A stretch of 64,000 nt of DNA from Mesocentrotus franciscanus. Its lineage: Eukaryota > Echinodermata > Echinoidea > Camarodonta > Strongylocentrotidae. The number at the start of each line of letters is the position of its first letter. The first letter of the stretch is position 1. Of the stretch, positions 23,791 through 36,545 are shown piece after piece. Location: contig CP137675.1 in NCBI GenBank assembly GCA_037976565.1, positions 16,457,330-16,521,329 on the forward strand. The letters run 5' to 3'. Both the position numbers and the translations under genes were made by a program. The notes below the pieces were generated by a model. That model had not been told where the DNA came from. It made no database searches and saw only the letters and a program-made list of their open reading frames with translations.

Positions 23791-25450
23791 CTGTGTATAC
23801 ATACAGGTGTATAAATTATACCTCTGTGTCTTGAATAAAAGAAAGATCGTAGCCTTAATATTGTTTAGAAACGGTCCAATATGAACCAATGTTACGTAAC
23901 CTTGTATGCAGCTATAATTATGTACAGCTAACAAATAAAATATTAATACCCTTTATCAAGTGAATTGATTCAACAAAGGATTCAACAAAGGCCCTAATGT
24001 AACCATTCCATTGTTCTTTCTTGAATTACGAAGAAGAAAAAAATCAACAACAAAAAAATCAAAGTTACAAGGGGGGTTAGTAGCTCAGCTGTTAACTGTG
24101 TATCTCATAATATGGAAAATCCAAAGAGTGGTGACCGTTCTTTTTGCTCATTTTCATGTCACAGCGGCTAAAAATGAAGGTATTTCCTCTCGTCTCTTTC
24201 CGGCGGGAGATTGAACTGAGCTTTCCCTTGCGTCTAATCACTCATTTAAAAATAGAAAGCGCGCCGCTCTGTCCTATACCGTGGCTTTACCGGTCAAGGT
24301 TTCTCTAGTAATGAAGAGATGGGCTGGAAAACACTGGTGGGTTTGGCTGGGTAGACAAACCGGCCAATGCTCGTTCTAATACCCTGGGGAATCATACATT
24401 ACGACTACTAAAGCAATATTTCCACCCCTTCTATATTGGATCCGAAAGACATCTGACCAAATCATGCTTGTCTGTTGTTTGTTTGTTTTGTTTTGTTTAT
24501 GGTTTGTTTTTTCCATTTGTTTTAACTGTTCTCCCCTCCCTCTATAGCAGAAGCCTGGATCCACCCACCAGCAATATGATCATCTTGACATACTTGAGTA
24601 GGGTTATGCTTCAGAATACAACACAAAGACCTCAAAATGCCAGTAAAAAAACAGAATCAGAAAATGGAGCAATGTTAACAGACTTATTATGATTGAACGA
24701 TCATAACAAAAAATTATGTTTTTATTTTCTAGTTTATGTCTCTTAAAAGTAGTTATGATATAGGGGGAAAAATAATTTGAATGAAATAGAAACAAATATA
24801 ATAAATAGAGAGAGGGGGAAGAGAGAAACGAAGTTATGTAGATTCCGTACTTAAGCTACATTTTGATTAAAGATAAGGTTCAGTTCTGGTCATGCGATTG
24901 CATTCTGAAAGAAACGGTGTGGAATCGATCAGAAAAGGTTGATCATCTAGCATATAAGTATTGGTGTTTACTGCAAGGTTCTGGAATCATCAAAAATGAT
25001 AAAAGATTTGGCCCAGTCTTGGTAAAGTTACAAGCACTGTACACAGAAAGATGTATATGGGAATACACGAACATGTCGTATTAAAATCCGTCCCGAGTTT
25101 TATGCTGTTACATGCCATATTTAGAATATGAAGGCATTTGAAGAGCCATGCTTTTCAGTGAGCATGTTTTCTCTGATGTTCTTCTACACTTGCATAATAA
25201 CAATGATAACACTCACAAATTATTTTTCACCTCTTCCAAGAACTCAACCTTCTCTTTAAGTTAAGCTACATTTTGGAGGCCGAAGTCTTATAATATATCT
25301 TCACATTCAAAATCCCGTAAAGTCATAATTTATTACTTAAGGTAGATTTGTTTAGGCATATCCTTATCAAGGCAGATGTTTCGTATAAGCCGTAGTTCGA
25401 TGACGCAATATTCTTGTCAATGTAGATAATCTAATTAGCTAAAAGTCATA

Positions 25451-25494
25451 TGACGTCATAAATATATATATATATATACTGCTTTGTGACGTCA
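25451..25494. promoter_or_regulatory. Two perfect CRE palindromes (TGACGTCA) flanking an (AT)n run
   Basis: TGACGTCA occurs at 25451-25458 and 25487-25494, 36 bp apart start to start, with an (AT)n run between them. The octamer is the consensus site for CREB/ATF-type bZIP factors. No transcription unit was recognised nearby, so function is unproven. Confidence 0.35.
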
Positions 25495-27676
25495 TTCACA
25501 TCGCCTGGAATTCGTTTTTACCTTAGAGGTAACATAAAAGAACTTGTTGAGCTTGAATAATTATGTTAAGTCATCATTCGAACGGAAAGATAAAGAACAA
25601 CATCATACTTACAAATTGTCATACATGATGATTATGACAATGCGAACGTGTTTTATGTCACTCTGGTAAAAACATAGACATAATAAACTTTTGATTTTTG
25701 TTTCTAATGTGATTTGAGACGTCAGAAATGTGCATGTAAAGTAAAGTAACAAGGGCACTGTTGTCGTTAATTAAATTATCGGCCCTGTTAAGTATCGAGC
25801 CTTACATACTGATGAGATGGCTAATTTTGAATCCGGTATTTCACTTCGTAACGGCATTTCTTTTACTGGATACATTTCTTTAAAGTCGCCTTTGTAGCAT
25901 TCGAAACGATTGGAATCCACAAAATTCACTTTGAATTGTTCCAATGTTGTGAAGGTAAGATGGAAGAAACACCTTACACTCTCGCTTGATCAATGGTACA
26001 ATTTCTTGCAGTGTTGATTCTACGTCAAGGCTACACGTCTCACTAATGCTTCTTTGATGATGGATGCCACAATCTTCAAGTTCGGAACATTACATACTGG
26101 GCATTCCACGCTGAAGTATTCCGAATGCTGTTGACAAAAGACAGCCAGAAAAGAAAATGTCCATTCCAATTATGCAAGGGAGCTCGAGCTTTTATCCATG
26201 TTAACGTAAATGAGTATGTATTACTTTTGTTATTTCCAATATGCTCAAAAGGATTTGAAGCGCTTGACAACACAAACAATGTAAGCAGAGGCAAATTTCT
26301 ATTTTGAAGTGAAGGTTTATAAAGGAAACCTGGTTAGGTGTTTATTCCCAATATGCCGAGTAAACGAATAAACTCATCATGCTCATGTAAATTATATAAA
26401 TAAAACAAAAATCTCTCAATCATTGATCCAGTTTATTATAAAAGAATGCGTTCATGGATAGGGTAAAAAAATAGTTCAATGTGATGTACGTACTTTCAAG
26501 TCTGGAATGGATAGGTCTTGGCAACTTCTCAGCAACTTCTTCCTAGGATCTTTTTACTTCCTCCAGCTGCCAGATTCTTCCCGCCAGTATTTTTTCAATC
26601 ACCTTTCAAAAGTCTCTCTTCATATTACCATTATCAAGTATGCATGCGGCACTTCACTGGGCCACAATCGACCCCAAATGATCCTCTGAAATTGGAGCCA
26701 ACACCTTGTGCCTTTTGTCCCATCTCAAAAGCCCTTCAGTCAATCAGTCGCTCTTACTTCAGAGGACTATTGCAGAATGTCATCGAGCTCGTGAGAGTAA
26801 GAGGGTTAAGAGAGTTGTCAAGAAGATCAGAAAAGGTTACCCTCGGTGAATATTCCCATTCTTAATGCGACAAAGACCACATGGGTGGTATCTTGAGCGC
26901 CGTGGGTAACTTGAATGACCGAACCTAAGCAAATACCACGGAAAGCCCGGAGTGGTGAGGGTTAAAGTAGGCGAAAGGGAATATCATTTTGCCGATAAAA
27001 GGAGGAGCCAGACGAGGAGTGGTCAATGGTCATACAGAGGTTTCTCGTTTCGCCGCATGGCTCGGTTCAAGTTGCCATCAGGATCCAATGACAAAAAGAG
27101 TTCTTCGACAAGGAGAAACAATCCTCTTCACTTGAACTGAAATGGCATTATGCATTCACGTTAGTATCAAGTTTCGATATCAAATGCATGAGATCTTCGT
27201 GACGAAAGAAATAAAAATGTTGAAATTATGTTAAGAGAGAGAGATAGAGAGAGAACAGTGTTTCCATATAGACATCTGCAACAGTAAAAAGGGGAGAAAT
27301 TAAAAAGAAACGTAACCTTTGAAAAAGACCGCACAGGTATCCATGTCAGTGATAGCATAGTGCACAAGAGATATTAGAAAGTTATATTTGGCCCTAGTGC
27401 GATATGAATCTCCATATCAAAAGATAGTTCATAGGTACTAAGTTTTCCAAATAAAGGACAATTTAAAAATAGTTTCGTTTTCTAAAAAACGTGTCCTATA
27501 ATACTCAAACGAACACACGTGACATTTTCTTATAATTTCCTGTTGTCAGTGCGTTTACAAATAAAAATGCATTCAACACGAAAATTGCCGTTATTCTTAC
27601 CTTTTAGAAAGGAATTCCAAAGGTGCAATTGAGTGTTTGGGCGACTGGATGAGATGCATAATGGGAGTGTGTTTTC

Positions 27677-27805
27677 CGTGTTTTTCCTCCTCCTCCTTTT
27701 CCCATTCCCCCTCTTCTTGTTCTTCTTCTTCTTTTCTTCTTCTTTAATTTTCTATTTTTTGTTCTGTTTCTCCTTCTCTGTTTTCCCTCTTCTTCTACTA
27801 TTCTT
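27677..27805. repeat. TTC/CTT-rich low-complexity tract
   Basis: Irregular polypyrimidine tract of CTT, TTC and CCT units. The open frames on both strands here are composition artefacts. Confidence 0.9.
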
Positions 27806-29153
27806 CTTCGGCCTAAACAAATAAATACAAGATTAAATAGATAAATATATAAATCAAATAATTCAAAAAAATATATTAATATATAAATAAAGACAAAAAG
27901 ACAAAAAGTTTGAAGAAATAAAAAAAAGGATAAATAAATGAATAAAATAAAAAGCAATATTCGAAAGTTGTTAGACATCCAGCTGTCCAGAGATGATAAA
28001 ATCATCACATGACTAACTTGCTGATGGTATCTCAACACGGTTTTCCAGGACCGTTGATAAAGAGGGGTTAGAGTGAATATCAAGTCAACACAATGAATAG
28101 CATGTACTACTACTTAAATGTGAATCTATTAAGAGTAAAATACACTATGGACAAATAGGGATTGACAATTTTTCTGGATGTCTGTTGGCCGTCTCAAAGA
28201 ATGTATACGTACATGCAGTTCAAGATGTAATATAATTCAAGAGAAATGCCTATTTACGTGATCAACAGCAAACAGGCTGCTGATATATATATATACATGT
28301 ATGTGGGTGTGTGTGTTACAATTTGCACTTTTGACGTTGTTATGGCCCATGAATTTACTTGTCTAGAATATGTTGATTTAAAATGAAATAGAAATAGAAA
28401 TAGAAACCGTTATAAGTGCCGACTGGAAAAAGCCCTTTACACGTAATCAGTGATCATTAGTGAATAATTTAATAAATTATTTTCTGTGCAGTGGTGATCA
28501 ATAGCTACCCATTAAATATGTTTAAGGGTGGAGCTCAATGAACGTGCAGTTTAACTGATACAAATAGTAATATTTGAAGTAGAAAACATTGATGAGGATG
28601 TCTCAGCGAGCTTGGACCGTTTGATAAGATCATCCACGACTGAAGCAGCTGTTCAATTGAGTCAAATTAGTTTGTAAGTGACCACTTAACCAAAGGCTTA
28701 GTTTTGCTCGTGGCAAAAGCGTCACTCAAATAACGCATTCCAGGCGGGCGCGAAAATTGTCATCCCACTTTGCACAGGCATTTAAGAAAATAATGTTGAT
28801 CAAAGCTGTCTGCACCTGCTATTACATATCATCTTCGGTAATGAAACCGAGTGCTCTTAAGGAATGCCATTAATTCCTACATATACATTAGCTGATTGGG
28901 TATTTTCCAATGTCTGTGAAAGATATTGGCCTAAGGAAAAGGTTCTTTTGGGGGGGAAGTTGGTATTGGAATTATGAAACAGCGTAGTGTTCGAGCTGCA
29001 TTGTTTCCATTATGTTTTTCCTATAACGAGATTCATCAGAGGGCCCAAAGTAATTTACATCTCTAATGGGAGCCGTTATGGAATACATCATTTCGGGTTA
29101 AATTTAATAAAACCATAAAATTATCCTCGCATGCCTATCCATGTAAACAAGGG

Positions 29154-29417
29154 CAGGGGCGGATCCAGGGGGGGAGTCATGGGAATGCACACCCACCCCC
29201 TTTGTCCTTCCGAAAAAAAAATGGAAGAAATATTCACATAAATGTTCAGTTTACTCATTCAGAAATGCCTCAAAATGTACCATCTTTTCTTAAGGTTTAA
29301 AACTTGCATGGGCCCTTAAGCGGGCCACGGACCCCACGCCGTAAAGGCTTCGCGCTCACAATTTCGTACATTTCACGCCCCTCCCCCTCCCCCTTGAAAA
29401 TCCTGGATCCGCTCCTG
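29154..29417. mobile_element. 264-bp TIR element, ends CAGGGGCGGATCCAGG
   Basis: The left tip CAGGGGCGGATCCAGG is matched by the right tip CCTGGATCCGCTCCTG in inverted orientation, with one mismatch. The element is flanked by AAGGG on both sides (29149-29153 and 29418-29422), a probable 5-bp target duplication. It has no coding capacity. Ends of this sort are common in non-autonomous animal DNA transposons; the superfamily is not assigned. Confidence 0.8.
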
Positions 29418-30542
29418 AAGGGAGCCAATGAATTCGCTTGAAATCTAATATATGTCGTGCTTATCTTAATATATAGATTTCATATTCAGGGGGTCGCTAG
29501 AGGGAATGTGTGGACCCCCTCCCCCGCTTTCAGAAAATTATGTCGAAGAATTTCATATTGTTATAGGCTGCTCTCTAAAATTGAATATTTTTGTAGTGTG
29601 TTTTTCCAAAATTTGATAGCAAATTATATGATCCGGCACGCATTCTCTTCAAATGGTCTAGCAATACCTGATTATAAATCGGTTTGAAATAGGTATGAAA
29701 TATTATAAAGGCCTATAACGGAAAGAGTTGTCAGTAATTTAACTCTTTTTTTTTGTTATGTCCACTCTACACTCGAATAATACAATTGTTCATTTTAAAC
29801 GTTATCAATCTTTCTTCTTTTTCATAACCCATTTTTTGTAAGAAATTGTTTGCTTAAGATTCGCTTTATCCTTTCTTTTCCCCATCCATCCAAATGTTGG
29901 TCTCTATAGTCAAAATACGTCGCTTGCGTATTAAATCCATTTCGCCTCGGGTTAAATCGATTTAGATCCAGCTCACATTGTGCTAATGGGATGGACATGA
30001 AAGACATTACTACAAGTGATTCTATATTGAAAAATGAAACGGAAAACGAGGAGAGGAAAAAACAAAACTTCCGTATAATACTGCCTCTAGCCTGGCACCA
30101 GCAAAACTACTCTTAAACCATTTGTAAACTGGAGAGTCCTTTCAAAGTAATTGCGACAGAGGAAACATAAATGAAGAGGAAATAGGGTAGACCAAAACAC
30201 TATGATGCTAAAGCGGGTAAAAGCAGTTAGGCTGTACATTGTGTACACAAAGAATGTTACATAGACATGTTACATGTTCAGCGTTTGTCACGTTTATGTG
30301 GAGCATTATTAAAAGTAGGCAGACACAAATGTCACGAGTATTTTAATGCAAGATATAGAACAATTGAAGATCAGATGAAAAATGAATTGGGTGATTTTGG
30401 GCATAACCCTATCTAAAATTGAGGAAATTAAACTCAATACAAACATAAAAAAAGATTGATAATGCTTGAGGCTTTTTACACAAGCAAAGCTTTTAAAAGG
30501 TAGATCACATACGAGTGGGTTACATTTGAAAAAACAAAGTTT
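29418..30542. other. Spacer, nothing recognised
   Basis: No gene or element was identified in this AT-rich kilobase; all open frames are under 80 codons. Confidence 0.5.
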
Positions 30543-30735
30543 CAAGCAAAATCGTTACTTTGTAGTTCAAAATGTTATCCATGTAATCAAATAAACCGAG
30601 CTGGATGATCCTAGATATACTTTTAATTCGAAGAGAAAATTCGAAGAAACCGAATTTCAGGCGAAATCGTTACCTGGTAGTTCAAAATCCTGTCCGTAAT
30701 TAAATAAACCGAGCTGAATGATCCTAGACATATCA
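30543..30735. repeat. Tandem duplication, 115-bp unit
   Basis: The segment starting CAAGCAAAATCGTTACTTTG at 30543 is repeated with changes at 30658 (CAGGCGAAATCGTTACCTGG). Both contain AAATAAACCGAGCTG.ATGAT and CCTAGA.ATA. The spacing is 115 bp. It is moderately diverged. Confidence 0.85.
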
Positions 30736-31213
30736 CCTAATGGTATCTCTTTCCTTAAAGCTATGCCTCTTTCTTTTCGATGGTTAAAAAAATTACTTAT
30801 AAATCGCATGGCGCTTAAGGGGATTTAACGTTGGAATATGAGACATGTTTTTTAATCATGCTAATAGTCTGTTATGTGTTGATGCAGTTGTATATTACAA
30901 TACGATTGTGTGTAATCGGGTAGAGATGAGACTGAATAACAGTAATTAAATGATGGTAACAATGAATAAAGCTATGGTATGTATTGTGGTAACGATGATA
31001 AGGATTGTTGTTACTATAAATGAATGATATATTAATCTTTAAATAATGTAACTTGGTTACTTGTTCTAATACTGTTGATCTTCTTTATATCTTGCCACCG
31101 TAGTGTTAAAATTCCATTTAGATAATTTTAAGATCTACGCTGAAAACGGTATGCGAATATGAATTAAAAGTATTACATTGACCGATTTAAGTAACTACAA
31201 ACACATTACTTCT
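30736..31213. other. AT-rich spacer
   Basis: Nothing recognised between the 115-bp duplication and the CT microsatellite. Confidence 0.5.
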
Positions 31214-31216
31214 TCT

Positions 31217-31249
<33 letters not shown>

Positions 31250-31533
31250 CTCCTCTCTCTCTCTCTCTCTTCCCCTCGCCCTCTTTCTGTCTTTCTCTCT
31301 CTGTGCCTAGATGTCTGTCTGTCTCTATCTCTCTCTCTCTTTCTCGCCCTCTTCCTTTCTCTCTCTCTCTGTCTCTGTCTGTCTGTCTCTGTCTATCTCT
31401 CTATCTTTCTCTCGCCCTCATTCTTTCTCTCTCTCTCTCTGCCTAGATGTCTGTCTGTCTCTATCTCTCTTTCTCGCCCTCTTTCTTTCTCTCTCTCTCT
31501 CTGTCTCTGTCTGTCCCTATCTCTCTCTGTCTT

Positions 31534-31586
<53 letters not shown>
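31214..31586. repeat. CT-rich satellite with a 137-bp higher-order unit, ending in (TA)n
   Basis: The tract is mostly CT, CTTT and CTGT units. A higher-order unit starting GCCTAGATGTCTGTCTGTCT occurs at about 31304 and again at about 31441, 137 bp later, each followed by TTTCTCGCCCTC. It ends in (TA)n at 31564-31586. The long Ser/Leu frames read from it are artefacts. Confidence 0.92.
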
Positions 31587-32061
31587 CGCTTACGCCCCCC
31601 CCCCTACCGTCGTGTCTCATGATAAGTGACTGAATTGGTTTACATTGTATTTGCATTCGTACGCATGTTTCATTCATTACGCCATTTTCTTATCTTCGGT
31701 AGATATGAAACGACTGAACTCGGGTAATATACGGACAGGCATGATATACGCCTGGAGCTTTACTTTACACCAAGACAACAAACAGGTTAAGCATCATCAT
31801 ACCCATCACCCCCCTCTGCCTCCCTCTCTCTCCCTCTCTCTATCTCTTTCTCTCCCTCTCTCTATTTCTCTCCATCTCTCTCCCTCTCCCTCTTGTTCTC
31901 TGTCTCACTCTCTCTGTCTCTTTGTCTCTCTATATGTCTCTCCCCTAATCAAGTCTATGCGTTCTCATTTTTATGGTTATTTGTCTTTGTTAATATTAGC
32001 GTTTCTGTTCGCGTTTATGTATGTACCTTCTCTCTCACACACACACACACACACATGCACA

Positions 32062-32095
<34 letters not shown>

Positions 32096-33225
32096 CACGC
32101 ACACCTTCTCCCCAGCCCTGATCTACAAGGTTTAGAAGTAAGTCGGCTAGTTCTCCTTTTTATGATCGACAGGTACAAACGCTTTTGGCCATTTTGAGAC
32201 ACAAAGGTCACGTGAAAGTCGCTGTGATCTTAGATGTTAGACATGACACAACAACCGAAGCTCTTTCCAATAATACAGCTGTATTTATTTGGTGTCAGAT
32301 CTCTCCCAAAAATTACCCAAGGCGATGGTTACCGAAACAAATAATTGAAAAAAGTGACCATATTCCCTTGTCTTGCGATTGCTATCATGTTTATGAAAGG
32401 CAACTTGTGATTGTGTTTCTTCTGCTTTTGAAGTTCAGTCATAGCCCAAGGCCTCAACGTTTATTCGATATGTATCCGTCTTTTAGCTGCTCACGGATCG
32501 ACATGGATATAAGGAAACTAAATTAGATTTCAAATCTGGGGCACTTTTTCTCTCTATCTGCTCGCTATCTCTCTCCCTCCGTCTTTTACCCTCTCTCTTT
32601 CTCTGAATGTCTACCTCTTCCGTGGGTATGCCAAAAGCACAAGATTTTGAGGCAAGTAATCTTTATAATCAACACTATTTTCTTCCTGGCAGGCACAAGG
32701 TTCAATGTGGCACATGGCCAGCAAAACAACCTAGATCTAAGCAACCAAATAGGTTCAATCAGGTATTCTCAAACCTTGCAAGTCCGCCCTGGGACAACAT
32801 TGTTTTGTATTACAATTCTTAACGAGCTTTTCGGTGGGAAGTATTTTTTTCTTTCTTACCCGTGCGTTGAGCTGATGAGGGAATACCGACCTATCCTATA
32901 TTTCGATCCATTATCAGATATAGTCCCTCTCTGTCATAAACACGCCCTATAGAAGAAAGAAAATGGAGCAGAGGTCTTTAAATCCCGGATACTGGCAGAG
33001 AAGTAACCGATTGGCTTTCCCAGGTTTTCAGTCGGACGGTCCCTTGAGAAGATATCTTGCAATCACGGACCCTGATCAGAAAGGGCACTGGAACATGAGA
33101 CAGAGCGGAAGGTGGCGAGAAGATATCCTACTGCAGATAAGACGTCGTTCTCTGTTCAAACCGCGCTCCTTTACCCCCAGGATTTTCCTTCTTTAAAGTC
33201 TATTCGTGTATGATTTATCAAGTAA
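31587..33225. other. Spacer with CT and CA microsatellites
   Basis: CT-rich sequence at 31821-31940 and CA repeats at 32033-32105. Open frames at 32185-32526 (113 codons), 32647-32952 and 32963-33196 have no recognisable domain or splice context. Confidence 0.5.
32033..32105. repeat. (CA)n microsatellite
   Basis: CA dinucleotide tract with a few interruptions (TGCA, CCA, TACA). Confidence 0.95.
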
Positions 33226-33950
33226 ACTTTTCCTTGGGGACTTTAAGGTCAATTTAATGGGTATCAGACTTTAGAAAAAAGACTGAAGTATCGTCGTGAT
33301 ACGAAATAGGCAAGCGATGTGTTCTATCATACTCATCCCTTATTAGCCCGCCCCCTCCGCCTCCACCCGCAACTCGCGATTTCTTCTTGGCAGTATAGAA
33401 AACAGTCTTCCTTCGGGACTCCACGGTCAATTCTACAGTAAAAGACTCTACTAGAAAACACCGAGGTGAAAATCGTTGATCGTTGTCTTCTCTTATATTT
33501 ACCCGCCTCCCCGAGTGTTTCCTTTTTGGTAATATCATTCGTCAGTGTTCGTATTTCGTTAGAAGTCTTCCTTAGGGACTAAACAGTTAACTTCTATGAT
33601 TTACCAATTAAATTAAACATAAAAGTATCATTGTTATGTCAAGTCGATCATCATTGTGTACTCGTGATGTTACCCCCCCCCCCCTTCCCCGTCGGACCGT
33701 TCTTCTTTTCAGTATATTCTGAGAACACTTCGTTCAGGATTATAACAGGCTCAATTGTGGGAATGGGATTTAAAAAAATCAGGGTATCTTTGAGACATAA
33801 AATCGACTCATCTGTGTCATTACCCATCCCACCTTCTCCTTCTTGCCTCTTTCGTGCCCCCTTCTTTTCTTTTCCATCTTTAGATTGGTACTGTGAGGTA
33901 CTGTGAGGCTACAGCAGTAAAAGACCGAGGCATCACAATCGGCGATCGAT
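33226..33950. repeat. Degenerate tandem array, about 160-180 bp period
   Basis: The block TCCTTNGGGACT recurs at about 33230, 33409 and 33568. Each is followed by a GTTAA/GTCAA-type string and, further on, a C-rich block (CCCGCCCCCTCC, CCCGCCTCCCCG, a C-run). The string AGTAAAAGAC...ACCGAGG at 33440 recurs near 33918, suggesting a further partial unit. Divergence is high. Confidence 0.6.
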
Positions 33951-35695
33951 ATGTTCAACCATTCTCACTCATTCCTCTCCGGTATAAGGAATATAAAGCC
34001 CCGAATGGCAAACCAGTTTAGCAGGGTTTAGGGAGAAATTGCAATATCATCGGATATGAAAATGTCCGACCGAAAATCTTCCTCATTGAGGTCCCTGATA
34101 ATCATTTTGCGTAGAAATATGAAAATAACGGGTGAAAAGTTTTATCATAATAACCTCAGATCAGTTGTTACACTTTTTGGCCGTATGTCCTTCTGCAAGG
34201 CCGGCGAAAACGCAATTTTCGGTTCTACGATTTGTATGATCACTTGGTGCCGCAATCGGGAAGCGTTAACATACTTAAATGTTCATACTTAGTAATATTG
34301 CAATTTCTACCGAAATTGGCTCACAGACCGATCGCAAAATGCAGGGTAGGCATAACAATAAACAAGGCCAAGTTCGTGCTTTTCTTAATTCAATATAATA
34401 TATGTGTTACCAAATGCTAGATATGCACCAGATGATATCGCATTGGTTTGGAATCCTCAATCATTTTGGTTCGGTGTTCTGGTTGCTATTGTTTTGACCA
34501 TGGTAACAATGGTGCTGTATTTTTCTGGTAGGGACGATCTTGGCAGGAACGAATAGAAAGCAATAAAGGCTTCTCATGAAGGCAGGATCATTAAATAAGA
34601 CATGGATGACTGGTATATTGCATTATTTTGTAGGCAGAAATGGGCTTTATATCAAATGAGTTTAAAATCGAATTCTAAGTAAGACATCCCATGATGCCCG
34701 TTTGCACACGGGACTTCGGTTAGACAGCGTTATCACGTTATGACCTATTATACGTCGATCAAGCTCTTGGAGAGAATTGGTGCATGCGCCAAAATTCTCC
34801 CAGAATGATGACGCTGACCATTTCCTGTACGATGTCCGTCAAACACGGCGCCAGTCGCTGACGTAGTCTAAAAATCGGTTCAAACAACAACGCCTTGTGT
34901 GCAACGGCGATAGCACGTGAATGCTTTAGAGAAAATATTGATGGATCAGATGTATTATGGATGGAAGAAGGATATGGAGAGAGAAGTAGACGGGATACGG
35001 GAAGAAACCCTGACCTTCGATATCATACTCACTTATGACGTCACAATCGTAAAGTGATGACACCCTGCGATGGAGAAGATACTGAGACACTGCTCCTAGC
35101 GTATCAACGTTTCACCTTTCAAACAACAGGAAAATGTACAGTTCGTGAACTTTTTCTTTTCCAGGTCGATATTGTTACTTTACATAAAACTGACTTAAAA
35201 GGGAAATAACATTTAAGAGATTTAAGCCAAATTAATTATTAATCCGTTCAAATTCTTTTATAAACGATGGGTAGGCGTATAAATATGCAAAATAAATAAT
35301 TGGTGTCTATCCGATTCTACCTGTATATCAAACCATACTCAACGTTAATTACAAGTAAAGTGACTGGGAAAGACGTCGTGAAAGACTCTAGAAAGCCACC
35401 TCTCGTGCATAAATACAAAATAAAACAAAACAAAACAAAAACGCTCGTTATATTCATCTTCTTTCAAACGAAATCCAATTATATTTCTTCCGAAGAATGC
35501 CATTAGGGGGACATTTTCCGTTTGAGATTAACTCTCGGAATGGATGATATCCTCGAGATTCCAGGAAATCCATATAATACCATGAATACCACTATACACT
35601 TATACGCCCACTAAACATGCATTTATGGCCTAGCGGCAAAAAAGAGCACCGATACGGTCCGAAACAGCATAGTTGCTTTATTCAAATGAACAGTT
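33951..35695. other. Spacer, nothing recognised
   Basis: No gene or mobile element was identified. A TGACGTCA octamer is present at about 35037 without promoter context. Confidence 0.5.
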
Positions 35696-36545
35696 AAAGT
35701 GCCGGTTCAAAGAAAATCACAAATATGGCAAATATCGTATCAGTAGAAACTAGTAAGCTAACAGATGGCCATCGTACAAGTTTTCGGTCAACTACATATC
35801 GGGTGATTTATAAAAATACAAATAAAACCACCTCCATAGCATCTGGGATATGCCAGAGATTCGCCAGAAAAATAACGATGTTTTAATGCCGTCACAATAT
35901 GAACCAATCCTGCCCAAGCAGACGACATCCCATAAAGAATGAACATAATTGCAATGCTATTATTTCTCAAATTATAATGAGTTTAGTGTATATAAATGTG
36001 ATGGAATTTTACACAATTCAAAAATGGATATGAAACCGATTCTGATAACTAAATTATTTTGTTTGTAAATACACAGGATAGGGGTTAATGAACAATCAAA
36101 GAAACCACACTTTCAAATTTAAAAACCCCGGAATGATAGCATGGACGGCATTTGTTCCTTCTTGAAACGCCGAACATACCGCGGTGTATGCAGCTGAAAA
36201 TACAATGGCGTCTTATTTTGTTTACAAGCGACGGATTCCTTTATATTTGTTATCCTTGCATTTTTCATCAAAATAATACCATGCGCGGGATTTAGAGTGA
36301 GGCAATAGATTAAACATTTAGCCTGAGGGTAGTGAAGTAAGAGAAATAACTGAAGAGAAGATCATAAAACAGGCACTGAAAATGTGTGACATGTCATGGG
36401 ACATCGGCTGTATTTAATCTTTTTGTTATTGATAATAATCATTACTTCGAATGTTTTCAAGCATTGAATTTTGATAACCTTGTCCAATCAAAGTTTCACC
36501 TTTGCAATAATGACAATAAAGTTAGTTTTTAAAATCAATAAACCT
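35696..36545 (-). mobile_element. Dispersed repeat, copy 1 (uninterrupted)
   Basis: Read on the minus strand, this about 850-bp segment matches 56893-57697 followed by 58794-58895 on the plus strand. Shared landmarks are TTGCAAAGGTGAAACTTTGA, CATACCGCGGTATGT-type sequence near 36180 and ATGGGATGTC. A 60-codon open frame (35788-35970) is shared with copy 2, but its substitutions show no obvious protein constraint. The site corresponding to the nested insertion in copy 2 is intact here (near 35797-35800). No TIR or transposase is recognised, so the class is unknown. Confidence 0.75.

Larger units (their letters stand above)
23791..29153. other. Intergenic spacer with TTC-rich tract and paired CRE-like sites
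   Basis: No coding exon is recognised in 5.4 kb. A CTT/TTC-rich stretch (27677-27805) generates apparent Phe/Leu frames on + and Arg/Lys frames on -. Two TGACGTCA palindromes are listed separately. A tRNA A-box-like string near 24070 lacks a matching B box. Confidence 0.5.

Noticed and set aside
24064..24300. Possible tRNA gene or SINE head (TAGTAGCTCAGCTG on +; AGTTCAATCTC on the - strand)
   Set aside because: An A-box-like and a B-box-like string are present but on opposite strands and not at tRNA spacing; no cloverleaf can be drawn.
27604..28083. 159-codon minus-strand frame rich in Arg, Lys and Phe
   Set aside because: Most of it translates the TTC-rich tract at 27677-27805 and adjacent AT-rich sequence.
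31178..31633. Long Ser/Leu-rich frames of up to 151 codons
   Set aside because: They are translations of CT microsatellite units in all frames.
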